Shown: positions 1 to 9,017, numbered from the stretch's first letter. The stretch is DNA of 64,000 nt from Phycisphaera mikurensis NBRC 102666 (GCA_945878575.1 CAMDUB010000004.1:1-64000); one strand, 5' to 3'. Program-made: numbers and translations. The notes: generated from the letters alone by a model not told the origin.

Positions 1-238
1 CCGCCCCCTCCGTTGCGCGCGGGACCCTCGGACGCGGACGGCTGCGCTCCACAAGGTTCCGCTTAGCCTCGGGCGAATCTGTTCGTCCGGTTGGCACCCA
101 CGGGGCGTACGTCCAACTGCCGGACTTCTCAGTTTCACACGCCGCTTACCGAGGATCCCGTGCTCACTGCGGGGGCTCGAACACGCAGGACGCGTGCATG
201 CGCAGTCTGGAACCTGTTCCCCTGGCCGCAGGCGCCGG

Positions 239-270
239 AGAGGATAGGGCCGCGCTCAGCGGCCATCCTC
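239..270. repeat. Strong hairpin, possible terminator
   Basis: GAGGAT and GGCCGC on the left pair with GCGGCC and ATCCTC on the right around a GCTCA loop, with a two-base bulge. There is no T-run on either side, so it may be RNA structure rather than an intrinsic terminator. Confidence 0.5.
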
Positions 271-283
271 GTAAGGCGAATGC

Positions 284-338
284 GGGCCAGTACGAAAGCG
301 TGTTGCATCAGGGCCAGTAGTGAAATCGTGTTGCATCA
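284..338. repeat. Two-copy tandem direct repeat (27/28 bases)
   Basis: Copy 1 (284-310) and copy 2 (311-338) both begin GGGCCAGTA and end CGTGTTGCATCA; they differ by a few bases in the middle. They lie just 3' of the FmdB-like gene. Confidence 0.7.
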
Positions 339-364
339 ACGCAACCCCCGCAAGCGCGCCCACC

Positions 365-649
365 TCAGTCGCCAGCGTTCAGCGTGTCCGGCCCGGTGCC
401 CGCAGTCTTTTCGTAGTGCCCGTCGCCCTTGCGTTCGAAACGACTAAAGCCCAAGCGCTCGAGATTGTTCTTGGAGAATCGTTGCGTGTCACTTGATGTC
501 TGTACTTGCGGCGTGACGATCAACTTACGGACTGGCTCGCCGGTTTCCGGGTGATGCGTGAGCGTCGGATCGGTGAGTTTTTGAAAGACTTCAAAGACCT
601 CGCCCTCGGTGCCGTCTGGCTTGATGATGGCGTAGACATAAGTAGGCAT
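365..649 (-). CDS. FmdB-like small protein lacking zinc-ribbon cysteines
   Basis: A 94-residue protein starting MPTYVYAI, with the overall plan of FmdB-family zinc ribbons: an N-terminal beta strand, then a VFEVFQ segment, then a knuckle followed by VRKL. In ordinary FmdB proteins two CxxC pairs bind zinc. Here the second knuckle reads HHPETGEPVRKL and the protein has no cysteine at all, so it cannot bind zinc the usual way. The start at 649 is chosen because family members begin MPxY; an in-frame extension to 712 would overlap the upstream gene. The tail after residue 50 is not recognised. Role unknown. Confidence 0.6.
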   Translation of the reverse strand: MPTYVYAIIKPDGTEGEVFEVFQKLTDPTLTHHPETGEPVRKLIVTPQVQTSSDTQRFSKNNLERLGFSRFERKGDGHYEKTAGTGPDTLNAGD

Positions 650-708
650 ATGAGAATCGTAGGCGATTGATGCTGGGGCGGGATGGTCGCTCGTGTACCG
701 ATCAGCAA

Positions 709-1536
709 TCACATGGTGCCAGCATGCGCAGAGCGCACAAGTGAGGCCGCAACCATGATGTCCGCTTCGCGCGTCGGACCGGCCTCACGCTCAATGACCA
801 GGTCCACGGTTCGGGGTAACGCTGCGACGGCTGCGAAGAAGGCAGGCCAATCGACGGCGCCGCTGCCGGCAACCACTTCGCGACCCCATGTTCCAGGCAC
901 GCTCGTTGGTACTGCGTCTTTCACGTGAATCTGCCAGACGTGCGGCGCAAGTGCACGGAGCGCCGCCACGGGATCGCCCATTCCGTAGAGGATCATGTTC
1001 GCTGGATCAAAGTTGACTCCCACATTCGGGTGCGCAATATCACCAAGTGCTGCCAGCAAGGTGTTCGCGTCCTCTTGGCCAGTTTCAAAGGCCACGCGCA
1101 CGCCGCGGGCTGCGTAGATGTCAGCGATCACACGCAGGCGATCGATCATGGCAGCACGTTCGGTGTTCGAACGATCGTGCGGAAGGAATCCAGCGTGGAG
1201 TGTGACGAGCGGAACGCCGTGATCGCCGGCAAGTGCGGCGGTAGCGCTGGCGAGTTCCTGATTGCGCGCCCACGTTGTTGCAGGGCGAACACCGCCAGTG
1301 AGTTCAATGGTCTGTAGCGATGAATAATCCTCGCCAACGGTCGCCAACATTCCGCTGACAACGGTGATACCGCGGGCGCGCAGTTGGGCGACGGCATTTC
1401 CCCATGTGGCTGGCTGCTCGACGCATGGCACGAGCGCCAATTGCACGGCGTGAATACCGCAGCGGTGCAAGGCGTCAGCCAATGCGTCGGGCGAATCAGT
1501 GCGCAAGCTCCAAGAACAGACGGCGAGGTGTTGCAT
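709..1536 (-). CDS. Sugar phosphate isomerase/epimerase (xylose-isomerase-like TIM barrel)
   Basis: A 275-residue protein of the AP endonuclease 2/xylose-isomerase-like TIM-barrel family. Visible landmarks are the N-terminal LAVCSWSLR strand, a VTLHAGF strand, a VAFETGQED segment with a likely metal-binding glutamate, VGVNFDPAN, WQIHVKDA with a histidine and acid, and a late VIEREAG. These match the metal-site strands of the family, whose members usually isomerise or epimerise free or phosphorylated sugars. No signal peptide is seen. I chose the ATG at 1536 because the fold begins there; an in-frame extension to 1578 adds only non-conserved residues. Exact substrate cannot be read from sequence. 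Confidence 0.8.
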   Translation of the reverse strand: MQHLAVCSWSLRTDSPDALADALHRCGIHAVQLALVPCVEQPATWGNAVAQLRARGITVVSGMLATVGEDYSSLQTIELTGGVRPATTWARNQELASATAALAGDHGVPLVTLHAGFLPHDRSNTERAAMIDRLRVIADIYAARGVRVAFETGQEDANTLLAALGDIAHPNVGVNFDPANMILYGMGDPVAALRALAPHVWQIHVKDAVPTSVPGTWGREVVAGSGAVDWPAFFAAVAALPRTVDLVIEREAGPTREADIMVAASLVRSAHAGTM

Positions 1537-1583
1537 AACCGCGGATTTCACACGATTCCCGTCCATGTTGCACGGCAAATCTG

Positions 1584-1599
1584 ACCTACAAATATAGGT
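1584..1599. promoter_or_regulatory. Short inverted repeat upstream of the hotdog gene
   Basis: ACCTA at 1584-1588 and TAGGT at 1595-1599 flank six AT-rich bases, in the gap between two divergent genes. It could be an operator or part of a promoter; no regulator is assigned. Confidence 0.3.
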
Positions 1600-1617
1600 A
1601 GGATCCTCCGTCCTGCT

Positions 1618-2229
1618 ATGTCAAGCGCTAACGTCGAACCCAACCCAGTCAACGACCGCGTCGCCGCGGATGGGAATTCCGCCCGCACGGCACTGCCGAC
1701 GATGGGGATTCTTGACCGCGTCGAGGCGTGGCTGAGTCGCGTCAGTATGAAGAGCAACTTGGTGCGCAAGGCTTTCGCATCGATTTGGCTTCCATACGCG
1801 TTCCGATCGGGCCTGACGATGAAGCGCGTGGACAAGCAGAGTTTTGTGGCGGTGCTTCCATTTCGGCGCGTCAATCGAAATTGGTACAACGCGATGGCCG
1901 GGGCAGCGCTGCTTGGTAACAGCGAGGTTGCAGGTGGGCTGTACCTGTTTGGTCGATGTGGCAGTGATTACATTGTGGTGTGCAAAGAGATGCGCTATCG
2001 CTTCATGCGCCCGTGCTATGGGCCCGCGATGTACGAAGTCATGAACGCGGGCGACCTGGACGCAAAACTCAGCGCCGGCGGGGAGTTCAACATCCCGTTG
2101 GAGATGGAAATCCGGCAGCATGTTCACAAGCCGGGCATCAAGGCGCCGCTCGTCGGCAAATGTGACATTACCTTTCATTGCACGCCGAAGCTGATGATCA
2201 AAGCAAAGCTCGAGCGCCGCAAAAAATAA
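1618..2229 (+). CDS. DUF4442-like hotdog-fold protein
   Basis: A 203-residue protein whose middle, roughly residues 60-165, reads like a hotdog-fold thioesterase-type domain of the DUF4442/PaaI group: an NxxG-like stretch RNWYNAMAGAALLG, then strands YIVVCKEMRYRFMRP and a final CDITFHC strand. Such proteins often hydrolyse acyl-CoA or act on acyl groups. No catalytic residue can be named with confidence. The first 30 residues look unstructured, so a start at Met29 or Met43 is possible. It is divergent from the epimerase and followed 27 bases later by a membrane protein gene. Substrate unknown. Confidence 0.6.
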   Translation: MSSANVEPNPVNDRVAADGNSARTALPTMGILDRVEAWLSRVSMKSNLVRKAFASIWLPYAFRSGLTMKRVDKQSFVAVLPFRRVNRNWYNAMAGAALLGNSEVAGGLYLFGRCGSDYIVVCKEMRYRFMRPCYGPAMYEVMNAGDLDAKLSAGGEFNIPLEMEIRQHVHKPGIKAPLVGKCDITFHCTPKLMIKAKLERRKK

Positions 2230-2256
2230 ATCTGTTGGCAGCTATACACTCCGTGG

Positions 2257-3450
2257 GTGAGACGCACTCTTGAGAGCATTCAATGGGGCCTGTTCTGCAC
2301 GTCAAGTTGGACGTGGTGCATCGGTATGTACCTCCCCTTCCTGATGCTCCGCCTCTGGGGTTGGCCGGGATTCTGGGCGTTCTTTGTACCGAATGTTCTT
2401 GGCTGCGCCGCGTTCGGCTTCGTCCTGGATGGACAACGTTCGCGCGCGCTGGCTGCTCGACTTGGCTGGATGTGCGCGCTCTTTAGTGCCGTCACCTTGG
2501 CCTATCAGTGCTACTTTGCAGGATGGGCTGCACAGTATTTCTTAGTTGGCCCGAACCTCTCCTCGGAAGCACTCGCGCCCGGCGCACTTAACACCATCGC
2601 TGCAACCGGCACTCCGATTGCATTCATCATCATCGGCCTGCTCCTGGCACTGCGCGGCAACGCATTCTGGCGTACTACCGGCACCGCCGTCACACTGCTC
2701 ACGGCACTCGTTGTTCTACTGCCAGGCGGGGTTGATCTGACGCCTATCAATGAGCGCATCCCGATCACACCAATGATCGAATCACTCCCGCTTGCATTCG
2801 CATTTCCGACGCTGTGCGCGGGCTTCTTTCTGACGCCATACTTCGATCTCACCTTTCACCGCGCTGCACAACAAGCGCCGAGTCCGCGCATTGCGTTCGC
2901 CACATTTGGGCTGACCTTTGCGGCGATGCTGCTACTCATTGCTAGTTTCTATGACCCAAGTACCGGCGCGCCGCGCATCGGTCCGGCACTGCTTGTGCTG
3001 TGGGGCGTACAACTCGCCTTCACCATCGCCGTGCACCTCCGCGAGCTGATCACCGCCCCTGCCGGGATTCGAATTCCAACCGCGGCCGCCGGCGGCCTGA
3101 CCGCGCTCGCGGTGCTGCTTGCTACGCCGGCCTTCATCTTCACCCTCGGCCCTGTCCTTGCAGAGGGACACCCGCTCTTGTACGGCCATGTCGGCACCAT
3201 GCTTCTCCCGGGAGAGCCCGCTTATCTGGCATTCTTAGGCGCGTATGGACTGCTTTTCCCGGTACTTTTTATACTCGAACCCCGCGGCGCCCCTCGCGCC
3301 CTCATCGCCGGAATCCTGATCATTGGCCTGCCCTGCTACCTCTTGGGCGCGTTCGACTTCATGACGTACCTCATGCCGGTGCCATTCTTTCTGGCGCAAG
3401 TGGCTGCCTGGAGAATTGGTCGGCAATCAAGGCCGGTGCTCCATCGTTGA
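2257..3450 (+). CDS. Polytopic membrane protein of unknown function
   Basis: A 397-residue very hydrophobic protein with about ten predicted membrane segments separated by short loops. The N-terminus has a WCIGMYLPFLMLRLWGWPGF segment somewhat like the start of sodium:solute symporter-like proteins, but I see no conserved sodium-site motif, so no transporter class is assigned. The start is GTG at 2257, 27 bases after the hotdog gene; no strong ribosome site is visible. Only two bases separate it from the DUF1800 gene, so the genes are probably co-transcribed. Confidence 0.6.
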   Translation: MRRTLESIQWGLFCTSSWTWCIGMYLPFLMLRLWGWPGFWAFFVPNVLGCAAFGFVLDGQRSRALAARLGWMCALFSAVTLAYQCYFAGWAAQYFLVGPNLSSEALAPGALNTIAATGTPIAFIIIGLLLALRGNAFWRTTGTAVTLLTALVVLLPGGVDLTPINERIPITPMIESLPLAFAFPTLCAGFFLTPYFDLTFHRAAQQAPSPRIAFATFGLTFAAMLLLIASFYDPSTGAPRIGPALLVLWGVQLAFTIAVHLRELITAPAGIRIPTAAAGGLTALAVLLATPAFIFTLGPVLAEGHPLLYGHVGTMLLPGEPAYLAFLGAYGLLFPVLFILEPRGAPRALIAGILIIGLPCYLLGAFDFMTYLMPVPFFLAQVAAWRIGRQSRPVLHR

Positions 3451-3452
3451 CC

Positions 3453-4982
3453 ATGCACTCCATGGCAACGCCCCCGCCCATCGCCACCGACCTCAGGCCC
3501 CTTGACCCCCGGGTTCAGTCCTTTGACACAGGGGCTGCCCGTCACCTGCTCAGTCGGGCGGGATTTGGTGGAACGCCAACGCAGATTGATGTGCTCGCTG
3601 CACAGGGAATGGATAAATCCGTTGCGCTCTTGGTGAACTTTGAGTCACAACCCGACAAATCCGTTTCTCCCGATGACTTCGACCGCAATGTGATGCCACC
3701 ACTCACGCGCGAGGAGCGCGAGCAACTGAATGCGGCGCGCCGCGCTCGTGACGAATCTGCAGTGGAACGCCTGGAACGCAAAGAAAATCAGGCGAAGGCG
3801 AACGATCGTCGTCAACTCATAGAGCTGAAGAAGTGGTGGATTGCGCGCATGATTGAATCCGCGCGACCACTCGAAGAAAAGATGACGCTCTTCTGGCACG
3901 GCCACTTTGCGACTGGCGCGCGCGCCATCGAAGACAGTTGGCATATGTTCCAGCAGAACCAACTGTTTCGCACCTATGCGACAGGTAACTTCGGCATGCT
4001 GGTGCTGAACGTGATTCGCGACCCCGCGATGATCAAATACCTGGACAACGATAAGAGCCGCAAGGGGCAACCGAACGAAAATCTCGCACGAGAGCTCCTG
4101 GAATTATTCATTCTCGGCGAAGGCAGCGGCTACACCGAAGCAGACATCAAGGCTGGCGCACGTGCGCTGACTGGCTACACGTTTATGGACGATGAGTTTG
4201 AATTCCGCGAAGGCAACCACGACCGCGGCGCAAAGACCATCTTTGGGAAACAAGGCAACTGGACCGGCGATGAATTCGCGCGCTTGGCACTTGCCAAGCC
4301 TGAATGCAGTGAGTTTATTGCAGCAAAGTTGTACCGATTCTTTGTGAACGACACGCCGGCCGCGGACATCCCTGCGGAACAGCGCGATGCTCGCGACGCC
4401 TTCATCAAGGCGCTTGCCACCGAATTGCGCGCGCAGCAATATGAGCTCAAGCCAGTGTTGACCAAGCTATTCAGCAGCGCACACTTTTATCATCAGTCGA
4501 ATCGTGCAGCAACAATCAAGAGCCCCGCACAGCTCATCGTGCAAACGATTCGGCAGTACGGCACTCCGCCCCGACAACTGAGCGCCCTGGCAGGTGCGTG
4601 CGACCTCATGGGCCAGGATCTGTTCCAGCCACCGAACGTGAAAGGTTGGGATGGCGGGCGCACCTGGATTAACACCAGCACCCTGTTTGTCAGGCAGAAT
4701 GTGGCCATTTACTTACTGACTGGCAAGCGGCCGGACGTCTACGACTGGGAGAACGACGAGACGCGTTTCGACCCCGCGCCGCTGCTCGCGGGGATCACCA
4801 CGTCGGGTGCCATGGTCGATCGTTTGATTTCCGTCAGCCTTGCCGCCCCGCCGCACCCCGAACGCCGGGCGGCGCTCGTATCGTTCCTTGAATCACAGGC
4901 GCAGGCACGCGCCTCGGAACACAGTCGTGCCGTTGCGGCCATCGCACTCATCACCGCGCTCCCGGAGTTTCAACTGGCATGA
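3453..4982 (+). CDS. DUF1800 family protein
   Basis: A 509-residue member of the DUF1800 family, abundant in planctomycetes and almost always paired with a DUF1501 protein. Visible family landmarks are the N-terminal HLLSRAGFG motif, KMTLFWHGHFATG, the stretch NENLARELLELFILGEG, DIKAGARALTGY, and a C-terminal PPNVKGWDGGRTWIN. The biochemical role of the family is not established; some members are exported. The ATG at 3453 lies two bases after the previous stop, and a second in-frame ATG at 3462 is an alternative. The stop overlaps the DUF1501 start by four bases, so the two proteins are probably translated together. Confidence 0.9.
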   Translation: MHSMATPPPIATDLRPLDPRVQSFDTGAARHLLSRAGFGGTPTQIDVLAAQGMDKSVALLVNFESQPDKSVSPDDFDRNVMPPLTREEREQLNAARRARDESAVERLERKENQAKANDRRQLIELKKWWIARMIESARPLEEKMTLFWHGHFATGARAIEDSWHMFQQNQLFRTYATGNFGMLVLNVIRDPAMIKYLDNDKSRKGQPNENLARELLELFILGEGSGYTEADIKAGARALTGYTFMDDEFEFREGNHDRGAKTIFGKQGNWTGDEFARLALAKPECSEFIAAKLYRFFVNDTPAADIPAEQRDARDAFIKALATELRAQQYELKPVLTKLFSSAHFYHQSNRAATIKSPAQLIVQTIRQYGTPPRQLSALAGACDLMGQDLFQPPNVKGWDGGRTWINTSTLFVRQNVAIYLLTGKRPDVYDWENDETRFDPAPLLAGITTSGAMVDRLISVSLAAPPHPERRAALVSFLESQAQARASEHSRAVAAIALITALPEFQLA

Positions 4983-6271
4983 CTGACATCAATGCATACA
5001 GCCGTCGAGTCTTCATTCGTCAGGGCGCACTGTTGGCGTCGTTCGCGGCAACGCTGCCGCACTTCATTCAACAGAGTGCGTTTGGCATGCTGGCACCGGA
5101 TGGCAGCGTGCTGGGATCGCGCCCGGGTGTGCCGGACGAGCGCATCATGGTGGTGGTGCAATTGTCGGGCGGTAACGATGGCCTGAACACGGTGATCCCG
5201 TACGGGCAATCGGAGTATTACAACGCACGACCAGGGATCGGCATCGGCGAGCCAGGCAAGCCCAAGAACGGTGGCGCTGCGTTGCAACTGGACCAAGCGA
5301 ACGGTATCGGGCTGCACCCGAACCTCACGGGCTTTAAGGAACTACATGACGCTGGATCGCTGTGCGTGGTGGCCGGCGTTGGCTACCCGAACCCCAATCG
5401 CAGCCACTTTGCGAGCATGGATATCTGGCAGAGCGGTCGCCCCGAAGGCAAGGGAACGGGCTGGCTGGGGCGGTACGTTGATGCTTCGTGCAACGGCAAT
5501 CCGGCAGCAGACATGGCCGTAGCGGTTGGCCGAACTGCGCCGCTTGCGATGACGGGTGCCAAAAGCACACCGATCGCATTCGAAAGCGCGGACCTATTCC
5601 GCTGGCTGGGCGCCGACAAAAACGGCGCGATGGACAAGGAATATCAAGCGATGGTTCGCGCTGGCTCCTTGCCTGGTGTGGAGCCTGGTTCGCAGGAAAG
5701 TTTCTTGATGCGCACCGCGCTTGACGCGCAGTTGACCAGTGATCGCATTCGCGCGGCAGTGAGCAAAAAGCCACTGGTGGCATATCCGGGTAGCGCGCTC
5801 GCCAAGCAGTTGCAAACTGTTGCGGCGATGATTCGTGATGGCATGAAGACGCGCGTCTACTACGTGAGTATGGGTGGATTTGACACCCACGCCAATCAGC
5901 CCGGCGGCCATGCGAATCTGATGCGGCAGCTTGGCGACGCCGTCTTAGCATTCCAGAAGGATTTGGCAGCCCAAGGGAATGCCGGTCGCGTGATGACCAT
6001 GTGCTTCAGCGAGTTTGGACGGCGCGTGCGCCAGAATGCGAGCAATGGAACCGATCACGGTACGGCGGGCCCGATGTTCCTGATTGGCCCGGGCGTGCAG
6101 CCCGGACTGCAGGGTAAATATCCGAGCCTCACGGACCTGGATGGCGGCGACCTCAAGTTCACCACCGATTTCCGCGGCGTGTATCAGGAAGTGCTTGGAA
6201 AATGGATGAAAGCCGATACGCAGTCCGTACTCGGCGGCGAGTACGCCGCCCCCGGATTGGTACGCGCTTGA
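4979..6271 (+). CDS. DUF1501 family protein with Tat signal
   Basis: A 430-residue DUF1501 (sulfatase/phosphatase-like fold) protein. The N-terminus has a twin-arginine signal, SRRVFIRQG followed by a hydrophobic stretch, so it is probably folded before export. Conserved pieces include VVVQLSGGNDGLNTV, HPNLTGFKEL, SHFASMDIWQ, YYVSMGGFDTHANQ and FSEFGRRVRQN followed by GTDHGTAGPMFLIG, the last supplying likely metal ligands of the alkaline-phosphatase-like fold. The function of the family is unknown. It overlaps the DUF1800 stop by ATGA, and its own stop forms TTGA with the likely start of the next gene. Confidence 0.9.
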   Translation: MTDINAYSRRVFIRQGALLASFAATLPHFIQQSAFGMLAPDGSVLGSRPGVPDERIMVVVQLSGGNDGLNTVIPYGQSEYYNARPGIGIGEPGKPKNGGAALQLDQANGIGLHPNLTGFKELHDAGSLCVVAGVGYPNPNRSHFASMDIWQSGRPEGKGTGWLGRYVDASCNGNPAADMAVAVGRTAPLAMTGAKSTPIAFESADLFRWLGADKNGAMDKEYQAMVRAGSLPGVEPGSQESFLMRTALDAQLTSDRIRAAVSKKPLVAYPGSALAKQLQTVAAMIRDGMKTRVYYVSMGGFDTHANQPGGHANLMRQLGDAVLAFQKDLAAQGNAGRVMTMCFSEFGRRVRQNASNGTDHGTAGPMFLIGPGVQPGLQGKYPSLTDLDGGDLKFTTDFRGVYQEVLGKWMKADTQSVLGGEYAAPGLVRA

Positions 6272-7008
6272 GCACGGAATTCTCGGTGCCTGAAGTGGCA
6301 TTCTTTGGTCGGACGTACAGCGAGTACTTGCAAATGTTTGCGCTGGATGAGGCTGCTCTGCGCGGCCGCGCGATCCTTGATTGCCCCTGTGGCCCGGCGG
6401 CGTTTGTTGCCAACGCGTGTGCAAGTGGTCTGCATGTTGTCGGTTGCGACCCACTCTTTGAGTTTGCGCCTGACGAATTGCTTGCGCGCGCGACCGCGAA
6501 CATCAATGATGTCTTCGCGCGGTTAGCGCTTGCCACTGACTCACTGACATTCCGCGATCCGGTGCAGTTTCGCAAGGACAAGTTTGACGCGCTTGATCAG
6601 TTTATTGCGGACTACCGAAACGGTCGCGGCACGCGCTATATCCATGCGGCACTGCCAACGTTGCCATTTGCGGATGGCGCGTTCGATGTGGTGCTTTCGT
6701 CCAATTTCCTGTTCTGCTACTCGGGAATCACCAACGGCGGACTCTTAGAGGACGACCGATTTGATCTGCCGTTCCATCTACAAGGCATCACTGAACTCGC
6801 ACGGGTCACGTGCGGTGAGATTCGCATGGCACCGACCCACGCGATGCAGATGCCGCCGCGTCAACATCCGTACATGGCGGCAGCGATGGCGCACTTGGAA
6901 ACCCTTGGATTCCACGCAGAAATCCGCCCAAGCCCCTACGACGACGGCTTCGCCCCACTCGCCGGCGTCCTCGTCGCCCACAAAATGGTCCGGGAGGAAC
7001 GGGACTAA
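6268..7008 (+). CDS. SAM-dependent methyltransferase-like protein
   Basis: A protein of about 246 residues with a Rossmann methyltransferase core: motif I AILDCPCGPAAF around residue 35, acidic end of strand 2 in VVGCDPLF, and FDVVLSSNFLFCY as motif IV-V. There is an aspartate-phenylalanine-rich insert between. The start is uncertain: TTG at 6268 gives a TTGA overlap with the DUF1501 stop, GTG at 6286 is an alternative, and longer forms would run inside the DUF1501 gene. The last residues, VREERD, and the stop fall inside a dispersed repeat (6981-7017). Substrate unknown. Confidence 0.65.
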   Translation: MSTEFSVPEVAFFGRTYSEYLQMFALDEAALRGRAILDCPCGPAAFVANACASGLHVVGCDPLFEFAPDELLARATANINDVFARLALATDSLTFRDPVQFRKDKFDALDQFIADYRNGRGTRYIHAALPTLPFADGAFDVVLSSNFLFCYSGITNGGLLEDDRFDLPFHLQGITELARVTCGEIRMAPTHAMQMPPRQHPYMAAAMAHLETLGFHAEIRPSPYDDGFAPLAGVLVAHKMVREERD

Positions 7009-7017
7009 TTTGTTTCA
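6981..7017. repeat. Third, partial copy of the 43-base dispersed repeat
   Basis: Carries the repeat core TGGTCCGGGAGGAACGGGA and a degenerate TTTGTTTC tail in the same orientation as the two tandem copies at 9018-9103. It supplies the last codons and stop of the methyltransferase-like gene. Confidence 0.75.
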
Positions 7018-7569
7018 CCAGTGTGCGCCGCCCGGCTGTTCGACGATCGAATAGAAGCCGTCCGCGTCGCGACGGAGCTTTCCGGCTTTGACGAGCGCTT
7101 CCCATACGCCCCACGGATAATCGCGCGGCGGCAACATGGCTTGAATGCGGTGCTGACCAGTGCCGCTCATCGGGCCGACACCGAGTTTGGAATCCGCATC
7201 GAGCTGTGAAAGTTTGACGCGCTTGCGGAACATACGCAGCGCGTCTTGAAGGACGGAGAGTTCGAATTCTTGCGCGGGGGGAGTGTTGGCGGCGGTGCCG
7301 TCGGCGGATGTTGCACCTGTATCAGATGACCCCTCCGATGCCGGCTCCGCCACTTCTTCACCCTTCGCACGCGCGACCGCCCGCGTGAGTTCCACGGTAT
7401 CCCGCGCCCCCACCAATCGCATGATTGCCTGCGGATCAATCTTTGCCTTCAAGAGCAGTTTGTGCATCGCTCCCCAATGCGGGCCGGCTGCCGATGGGTC
7501 AGAGGCCTGAATCCGCGCGAGCGCGGCGTCGATGTCCTTTACAAGTTGCGGCTGGAGTGGGCTGGACAT
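7015..7569 (-). CDS. Hypothetical protein with low-complexity middle
   Basis: A 184-residue protein I do not recognise. The N-terminal 75 residues are helical and charged (DIDAALARIQASDP, then HKLLLKAKIDPQAIMRLVGARD). Residues 75-100 are Ala/Thr/Ser/Glu-rich and probably disordered. The C-terminal 80 residues include FRKRVKLSQLDADSKLGVG and a PRDYPWGVWEALVKAGKL segment, which has a winged-helix-like feel without a clear family. No signal or membrane segment. It is convergent with the methyltransferase and lies 21 bases downstream of the oxidoreductase gene on the same strand. Confidence 0.6.
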   Translation of the reverse strand: MSSPLQPQLVKDIDAALARIQASDPSAAGPHWGAMHKLLLKAKIDPQAIMRLVGARDTVELTRAVARAKGEEVAEPASEGSSDTGATSADGTAANTPPAQEFELSVLQDALRMFRKRVKLSQLDADSKLGVGPMSGTGQHRIQAMLPPRDYPWGVWEALVKAGKLRRDADGFYSIVEQPGGAHW

Positions 7570-7590
7570 TCGTGCACGATAGTCGCGAAT

Positions 7591-8949
7591 TCACCGAATC
7601 GTCACTTCAATCCGCTTCCCTGCCCCTGCCCGGTACGCCTCCGTGCCGGCAAGCACCAACTCGGTGAGACGGCCCGAATACTCGAAGTTGCATAGCGGAG
7701 CATTCGGCGCGCCATCACGGATCGCTTGCAACCACTCGGCGTGATGGCCGCGACTCGCTGCGATCGGCGTGATGCCCGTCGTGCCACTCGCCACACGCGC
7801 ACTCCACTCCGCACCGCGTACGCCTGGCCACACCAACATTTCGTCGTAATTGGCAAACAGCGCGCCTTCTGTTCCCTGAAAGCACACGCTGAATCGGCTG
7901 TGGTAATCCTGCCGGTCCTTTGCACCGATCTCTTGCACGAACGGCGACATGCGACCTCCGTCAAACCAGCGCAGCACCAGCGGGTCAAGACTGACCCCGG
8001 CTGGACCCGCGGCAATTCCCGGCATCGCCCATGAAGCCTCCAGCCAGGCCGGCGTCCCCACTGCATCGAGCGGCGGACCATCCGCGCGGACTTCCATCTT
8101 GAGCGGAATGGTGCTAGTGCCACCCTTCACTGCTCCTGCAGGCAAATCCGCGCATGGCGCAAGCCCCAGAGCCCACACCGGTAAGTCCAGGATGTGGCAT
8201 CCCATATCACCCAGCGTGCCCGATCCGTAAGCCCAATAGCGACGCCAATTCGCGGGATGAATTCCATCGATGTACGGAACATTCGGCGTTCCACACAGCC
8301 ACCCGTGCCAGTCAAGTGTCGGCGGGCACACCGCGCCAGGGGTCAATTTGCCGTCGCCCCAACTCTTCAGCTGCCAACAATCAACCGCGGTCACACGACC
8401 GATCACACCCGCGCGTACGGCTTCCACCACGCGTCGATAGTTGTCCGTGGCGTGGATCTGCGTGCCCATCTGCGTCGGAACACGTGCGGCACGCGCTAAC
8501 ATGCGCAGCTCATACGCCTGCGCGCGTGTGTGCGTAAGCGGCTTCTCGCAATAAACGGGAATGCCTGCGCGCAGCGCCGCTGCTGCCATCGGAAAGTGCG
8601 CATGATCGGGCGTTGCAATGACGATGCCATCCAGGTCGAGCTCGCGTCGATAGTCAACAATCTGCTGCCACTCACTGGCGCGCGCGGCGTCTGGAAACTC
8701 CTTGCCGGCATGTTCGAGGTACGCGCTATCAACATCACACAGTGCAACGATCTGCTCGCCGCGCACTTCTTGAATGTTGTCCCACGCGCGGTTTGCTGTG
8801 CCGAGACATGCAATGCGCAACTTGTCCGGGCGCCGCGGGCCGACTGCTTTCAGGAAAGCCGGTGCCGTCCGAGACGAGACACAGCGCGCCAGTGCGGGCG
8901 TGAGTGCTAGACCAGCGGCGGCCAACAAGAACGTGCGGCGAGTAGGCAT
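7591..8949 (-). CDS. Gfo/Idh/MocA family oxidoreductase, probably exported
   Basis: A 452-residue NAD(P)-dependent oxidoreductase of the Gfo/Idh/MocA family, common in planctomycetes. The start MPTRRTFLLAAAG is a Tat-like signal peptide. The Rossmann part follows: RIACLGTANRAW, then IVALCDVD, then GIVIATPDHAHF and the hallmark YCEKPLTH around residues 130-160. The C-terminal domain has GTLGDMGCHILDLPVWALG. Family members oxidise or reduce sugars and sugar-like compounds. I start at 8949 because the signal peptide begins there; the in-frame extension to 9114 reads through the intergenic repeat. Substrate unknown. Confidence 0.85.
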   Translation of the reverse strand: MPTRRTFLLAAAGLALTPALARCVSSRTAPAFLKAVGPRRPDKLRIACLGTANRAWDNIQEVRGEQIVALCDVDSAYLEHAGKEFPDAARASEWQQIVDYRRELDLDGIVIATPDHAHFPMAAAALRAGIPVYCEKPLTHTRAQAYELRMLARAARVPTQMGTQIHATDNYRRVVEAVRAGVIGRVTAVDCWQLKSWGDGKLTPGAVCPPTLDWHGWLCGTPNVPYIDGIHPANWRRYWAYGSGTLGDMGCHILDLPVWALGLAPCADLPAGAVKGGTSTIPLKMEVRADGPPLDAVGTPAWLEASWAMPGIAAGPAGVSLDPLVLRWFDGGRMSPFVQEIGAKDRQDYHSRFSVCFQGTEGALFANYDEMLVWPGVRGAEWSARVASGTTGITPIAASRGHHAEWLQAIRDGAPNAPLCNFEYSGRLTELVLAGTEAYRAGAGKRIEVTIR

Positions 8950-9017
8950 GGGTATCACGGTACCTGTCCGCGGAATGACGCAGATAACGGCGGAACCATC
9001 CCCTACCGCCGCTGGTC

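Larger units (their letters stand above)
1..364. other. Unassigned, structure-rich stretch without a supported gene
   Basis: No convincing protein is seen here. The stretch holds several inverted repeats: GTCCGGTTGG near 84-93 can pair with CCAAC and CGGAC near 113-125, CCCGTGCTCACTGCGGG near 158-174 can fold, and a strong hairpin lies at 239-270. Two tandem 27/28-base copies lie at 284-338. It lies 3' of the FmdB-like gene. I looked for tmRNA, RNase P RNA, SRP RNA and 6S signatures on both strands and recognised none. It may encode an RNA or be decayed sequence. Confidence 0.4.

Noticed and set aside
1-338. Possible tmRNA, RNase P RNA, SRP RNA or 6S RNA
   Set aside because: None of the conserved core sequences (for example the tmRNA ends or the RNase P GAGGAAAGTCC box) is present on either strand.
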